Positions 4,922 to 7,648 of a stretch of 7,648 bases of DNA are shown here, one piece after another (the stretch's first letter is position 1; every line of letters begins with the position of its first letter). The translations under genes and the position numbers were made by a program. The notes beneath the pieces were generated by a model that worked only from the letters and a program-made list of their open reading frames with translations, was not told where the DNA came from and ran no database searches. The DNA is taken from contig CAJMAW010000133.1 in assembly GCA_905211485.1 (NCBI GenBank), forward strand, positions 1 through 7,648. The letters are read 5' to 3'. The DNA is from an uncultured Lentisphaeria bacterium. Lineage in GTDB: Bacteria > Verrucomicrobiota > Lentisphaeria > Victivallales > UBA1829.

Positions 4922-5641
4922 ATGAATCTGAAAGATGCCGGAGTCCTGATCACAGGAGGCTCCAACGGATACGGGCGCGGAATGGCGAAAGTGCTGAAAG
5001 AAGCCGGGGCAAACGTCTGGATCACGGGACGGGAGGAAGCCAGACTCAGGAAGGCGGAAGAGGATCTGGGGGTCAGAGGCGTCGTTGCAGACGTTTCGTC
5101 TCCTGAAGACTGGGACCGTGTCATGCAGAGCACAGGCAACATTGACATCCTGATCAACAACGCCGGTTCCGGCGGACGCATCGGCCCCCTCTGGGAACAG
5201 AGCGATGAAGAGATCATCCGGACCATTCAGACCAATCTCACCGGAGCCGTTCTCGGCTGCCGCAGAGCCGGAAAGATCATGGCAGAACGCGGAAGCGGAA
5301 TCATCATCAACATCTCCAGCGTCTGCGCATTGTACGCCTGGCCTGGCTGGAGCGTCTACACGGCCGCAAAAGCCGGACTTTCCAAATTCAGCCACGGCCT
5401 CTATACGGAACTGCGTCCCTTCGGTGTGCGGGTGACTTGTGTGACCCCCTCCTGGGGACGAACCGGCTTCAACCAGGCCGCCCGCATCACCGGAGCCTCC
5501 GAAAATCCGGAACTGGCGGAAAAATGCATCGGCCCGGAGGAACTCGGAAATCTGGTCCGCAGCATCATTGAACAGCCCGATCATCTGGCCGTGCCCGATA
5601 TCACCATCCAGCCCGTCATTCAGGACATCAGCCCCATGTAA
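4922..5641 (+). CDS. Short-chain dehydrogenase/reductase, complete
   Basis: 239-aa classical SDR, a normal length. It has nucleotide loop TGGSNGYG (11-18), ADV with Asp57, NNAG (79-82), Asn105 (QTNLTG), catalytic Ser133 (NISS), Tyr146 and Lys150 (YTAAK). The TGR at 36-38 after strand 2, with Arg38 placed to meet the 2'-phosphate, suggests NADP(H); this is inference. The C-terminus (PDITIQPVIQDISPM) lacks the usual ADGG end and resembles the YdfG/serine-dehydrogenase-like branch, where a P-x-Q-D tail is typical, so it is not a close paralogue of the SDR at 2-739. The substrate is not evident. It is a cytoplasmic enzyme. It begins a likely two-gene transcript with the FAD-dependent oxidoreductase 83 nt downstream, and the long non-coding region before it suggests its own promoter. 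Confidence 0.95.
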   Translation: MNLKDAGVLITGGSNGYGRGMAKVLKEAGANVWITGREEARLRKAEEDLGVRGVVADVSSPEDWDRVMQSTGNIDILINNAGSGGRIGPLWEQSDEEIIRTIQTNLTGAVLGCRRAGKIMAERGSGIIINISSVCALYAWPGWSVYTAAKAGLSKFSHGLYTELRPFGVRVTCVTPSWGRTGFNQAARITGASENPELAEKCIGPEELGNLVRSIIEQPDHLAVPDITIQPVIQDISPM

Positions 5642-5648
5642 AAAAAAC

Positions 5649-5669
5649 TCTTCCGCCCCAAGCGGAAGA
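5649..5669 (-). terminator. Hairpin with terminator anatomy on the minus strand
   Basis: TCTTCCGC (5649-5656) and GCGGAAGA (5662-5669) make a perfect 8-bp stem around CCCAA, starting eight nt after the SDR stop. On the + strand it is followed by AAAATC, not T residues, but it is preceded by a run of A that reads as a T-run after the stem on the minus strand. By sequence it is therefore an intrinsic terminator facing antisense transcription; no minus-strand gene is seen. On the + strand it may act as an mRNA-processing or stability hairpin between the SDR and FAD genes. Confidence 0.4.
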
Positions 5670-5724
5670 AAATCGGAACACAGGGGAAAAAAGGATCTGA
5701 AGCAAAACCGCAGGGAAAAAAAAC

Positions 5725-6312
5725 ATGAAAAACACTTTGTTTCTGGAAGCGGAATCCTTCCGCGACCTGGGCGGATGGGTGCTGGATCCCTCCGCAATGC
5801 ACAAAATGGGCTCAGCCTATCTGATGGCGCACGGAGCAGGTGTTCCGGTGGCCGATGCTGTAACGGAAATCAGAATTTCCGTACCCGGGACTTATCACGT
5901 CTGGGCGCGGACACGCGACTGGACCGCAGTCTGGAAACGCGGACGCCCCGCCGGACAATTCACCATCCGCATCAATGACTCCGAACTGCCCGGAATTCTC
6001 GGCACCAACGGTGAATCCTGGGCCTGGCAGAAAGCGGGAATCACCCCCTTTCTCAGCGAAGGAATCCACCAGATCGCCCTCCATGACCTCACCGGCTTCA
6101 ACGGCCGCTGCGACGCCGTCTACCTGACTGCGGATCCGGAAGACATCCCCCCCGATTCCGCCTCGGAACTCGAAGCATTCCGCAGAGAAAAAAGCGGCAT
6201 CTCCATCACGGACGATCCCGGAGAATACGATCTGATTGTTGCAGGAGGCGGAATCGCCGGAACAGTCACCGGCGGCGCGGCTCGGACTCCGTTCCATTCT
6301 GCTGCAGGATAA
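5725..6312 (+). CDS. N-terminal fragment: beta-sandwich-like domain plus FAD glycine loop
   Basis: 195 codons to TAA, of which about 182 are genuine. ATG 5725 follows a modest AGGGA (5712-5716, eight nt). There is no signal peptide, so the protein is cytoplasmic. Residues 5-135 (LFLEAESFRDLGGWVLD ... GTYHVWARTRDW ... DAVYLT) have the alternating strands and 'EAE-F...GGW' opening of an accessory galactose-binding/carbohydrate-binding-like sandwich often fused ahead of FAD_oxidored domains in Lentisphaerota, Planctomycetota and Bacteroidota; that domain call is from memory. A linker (137-165) leads to the Rossmann entry YDLIVAGGGIAGT (168-180). The final 13 residues (GGAARTPFHSAAG) are out-of-frame translation. 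Confidence 0.7.
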   Translation: MKNTLFLEAESFRDLGGWVLDPSAMHKMGSAYLMAHGAGVPVADAVTEIRISVPGTYHVWARTRDWTAVWKRGRPAGQFTIRINDSELPGILGTNGESWAWQKAGITPFLSEGIHQIALHDLTGFNGRCDAVYLTADPEDIPPDSASELEAFRREKSGISITDDPGEYDLIVAGGGIAGTVTGGAARTPFHSAAG

Positions 6313-7648
6313 ATCCGTGCTCGGCGGATGCAACAGTTCCGAAATCCGCGTCCCCCTCGGCGGATGCACGCATATCGGACTCTATCCCCGTATCGGAAAC
6401 ACGGTTCAGGAAATCGCGCCCGTCTATCTGACTCCCGGCGCAAAACCCGAAGCGTATTACGAAGACGTCCGCAAGGCAAACGCCTTCCTCACCCCCTGCG
6501 CAGGAAAGGCAGAACTGCGCCTGAATGAACGGGTCGTCGCCGTGGAAACCGATCCGGAAGATCCCTCCCTCATCAAGGCGCTCATAACCCGAAACACGCA
6601 TACCGGAGCGGAAACGCGCTATCGAGGAAAACTCTTTTCCGACTGCACGGGGGACGGCTTTCTCGCAATCGCCGCAGGAGCCCGCCATCTCTACGGCACC
6701 GAGGGGCGCGGCGTATTCCATGAATCCCTTGCCCCGGAAAAATCCAGCAATGAAGTCATGGGCCTTTCCGTGCTCTGGACCAGCGTGGAGGAAGACCACT
6801 GTGTCCCCTTCCCCGAAATCGACTGGGGAATCGAATTCAACGACTCCAACGCCTACTACCTCACCTGCGGAGACTGGGAAACCGAAACGGGCCAATACCG
6901 CGATCAGGCCGAAGAAAATGAATACATCCGCGATTATTCCCTCATGACCACTTTTGCAAACTGGTCCTGGATCAAAAACCGTTCTCCGCGCAGAGAGGAA
7001 TGGGCCAGAAGAAGAATCGACTGGATCTCCTCCTGCGGAGGAAAGCGCGAAAGCCGCAGAATCATCGGCGATTACGTGATGACTCAGAATGACATCGAGC
7101 AGGAAATCCCCCATCCCGACGCAACAGCATCCATTTCCTGGTCCATCGACCTCCATTACCCGGAACCGGAAAATAAAAGGCGCTTTGCCGAACCCTTCCG
7201 TTCCTGTGCCTATCACAGGGGAATTCCATCGTATTATCCGGTGCCGTACCGCTGCCTTTATGCAAGGGATCTGCGGAATCTGTTTCTCGGAGGACGTCTC
7301 ATCAGTCTTTCCCACGTGGCTTTTTCAGCGGCGCGCGTCATGCGCACTCTGGGCAATCTCGGAGAAGTCGTCGCCATGGCGGCAAAAGTCTGTGTGGAAA
7401 AGAATGTCTATCCGCGCGGAGTCTATGAATCCTGTCTCGAAGATCTCAAGGAAAAAATGCGTGAAGGCATCCCCGTTCCCGAAGTCTTCGCCTGCCCCTC
7501 CATCGGGAAATGGGAATCCTATCACTTCAAGGAAATCGGACTCGTCTACTACCGCGAGGATGGAAAAATCAACAACCTGCCGGACAAGATCAAAAACGAT
7601 ATCCGCGAACTGAACAAGGAACATCTTTTCAAACATACGGGGAATTAA
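6236..7648 (+). CDS. C-terminal fragment: FAD_oxidored catalytic region
   Basis: The frame opens at TTG 6236 but genuine family sequence begins about 6272, so it is unlikely to be translated on its own: no ATG occurs near and there is no ribosome-binding site. Numbering from 6236, recognisable blocks are GGCNSSEIRVPLGG (30-43), SDCTGDGFLAIAAGA (135-149, the second FAD-contact motif), RESRRIIGDY (271-280), VPYRCLYARDLRNLFLGGR (336-354) and HVAFSAARVMRTLGNLGE (360-377), all in the usual order for the FAD_oxidored (PF12831-like) family. The protein ends naturally at TAA 7646-7648. Members are flavin oxidoreductases, many of unknown substrate, encoded beside glycan or sugar catabolism genes. Confidence 0.8.
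   Translation: MLQEAESPEQSPAARLGLRSILLQDKSVLGGCNSSEIRVPLGGCTHIGLYPRIGNTVQEIAPVYLTPGAKPEAYYEDVRKANAFLTPCAGKAELRLNERVVAVETDPEDPSLIKALITRNTHTGAETRYRGKLFSDCTGDGFLAIAAGARHLYGTEGRGVFHESLAPEKSSNEVMGLSVLWTSVEEDHCVPFPEIDWGIEFNDSNAYYLTCGDWETETGQYRDQAEENEYIRDYSLMTTFANWSWIKNRSPRREEWARRRIDWISSCGGKRESRRIIGDYVMTQNDIEQEIPHPDATASISWSIDLHYPEPENKRRFAEPFRSCAYHRGIPSYYPVPYRCLYARDLRNLFLGGRLISLSHVAFSAARVMRTLGNLGEVVAMAAKVCVEKNVYPRGVYESCLEDLKEKMREGIPVPEVFACPSIGKWESYHFKEIGLVYYREDGKINNLPDKIKNDIRELNKEHLFKHTGN

Larger units (their letters stand above)
5725..7648 (+). pseudogene. FAD-dependent oxidoreductase (FAD_oxidored type), frameshifted
   Basis: The two consecutive reading frames below are one gene. The first frame reaches EYDLIVAGGGIAGTVT (167-182) and then runs out of family sequence and stops at 6310-6312. 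The second frame picks up at AARLGLRSILLQDKSVLGG, the direct continuation of this FAD-binding fold. In relatives the glycine loop is followed by about eight residues before the Arg of the ARLG motif; here codons for three (T-V-T) plus seven nt (6271-6277) remain. Adding eight nt restores both frame and helix length and gives a 643-aa protein, normal for this architecture. An 8-bp deletion in GC-rich repetitive DNA is the simplest reading; a 1-nt insertion fits the frame but leaves the helix short. A sequencing or assembly error remains possible. The rest of the protein looks intact, so any inactivation is recent. Confidence 0.85.

Noticed and set aside
6262..6285. Programmed ribosomal frameshift in the FAD oxidoreductase
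   Set aside because: No slippery heptamer or run is present at the switch, and a one-base shift would leave the Rossmann helix several residues short; a deletion fits better.
1..7648. CRISPR array, tRNA, rRNA, transposase, phage or toxin-antitoxin genes
   Set aside because: No spaced repeat array, no recognisable RNA gene and no matching protein motifs were found on either strand.

Overview
The window is about 7.6 kb in which every gene I can support lies on the + strand. The strongest taxonomic hint is a tandem run of four secreted pseudopilin-like proteins. Each has an FTLIELLVV(V/I)AIIAILA prepilin N-terminus and a C-terminal H-X9-DG motif. Very large expansions of this pairing are typical of the Lentisphaerota (Victivallis-like gut or marine bacteria) and, in a related form, of Planctomycetota. 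The -1 residue before the FTLIE motif is not glycine in any copy, and some leaders may be long, which fits Lentisphaerota better. This assignment is inference from gene content; there is no rRNA in the window.

Layout: (1) 2-739, the 3' part of a short-chain dehydrogenase/reductase (SDR), cut by the left edge. (2) 790-4357, four tandem prepilin-like genes, called A to D here. A and B share a 287-bp block of perfect DNA identity at their 3' ends while their middles differ in sequence and length. C and D are more distant. Gaps A-B and B-C are short (67 and 62 nt) and clearly homologous, and the C-D gap keeps the same short block. (3) 4358-4921, a 564-nt gap with no credible gene. It holds an AAAGG microsatellite, an AT-rich inverted repeat and a 10-bp direct repeat. 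(4) 4922-5641, a second, complete SDR. (5) 5725-7648, a large FAD-dependent oxidoreductase with an N-terminal beta-sandwich-like domain, split by a frameshift exactly in the FAD-binding Rossmann helix. An 8-bp deletion would explain the break. The window ends on its stop codon.

How they may work together: two SDRs and an FAD_oxidored-type protein are common in carbohydrate or polyol catabolic clusters of this phylum, and the second SDR and the FAD gene are probably one transcript. The prepilin-like proteins should be exported and membrane-anchored or assembled, but their role is not established and nothing here ties them chemically to the enzymes. The most interesting part is the tandem prepilin array: constant ends, variable centre, a recent sequence-homogenisation event and a shared leader block. 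I found no CRISPR array, tRNA, rRNA, transposase, phage gene or recognisable defence system.
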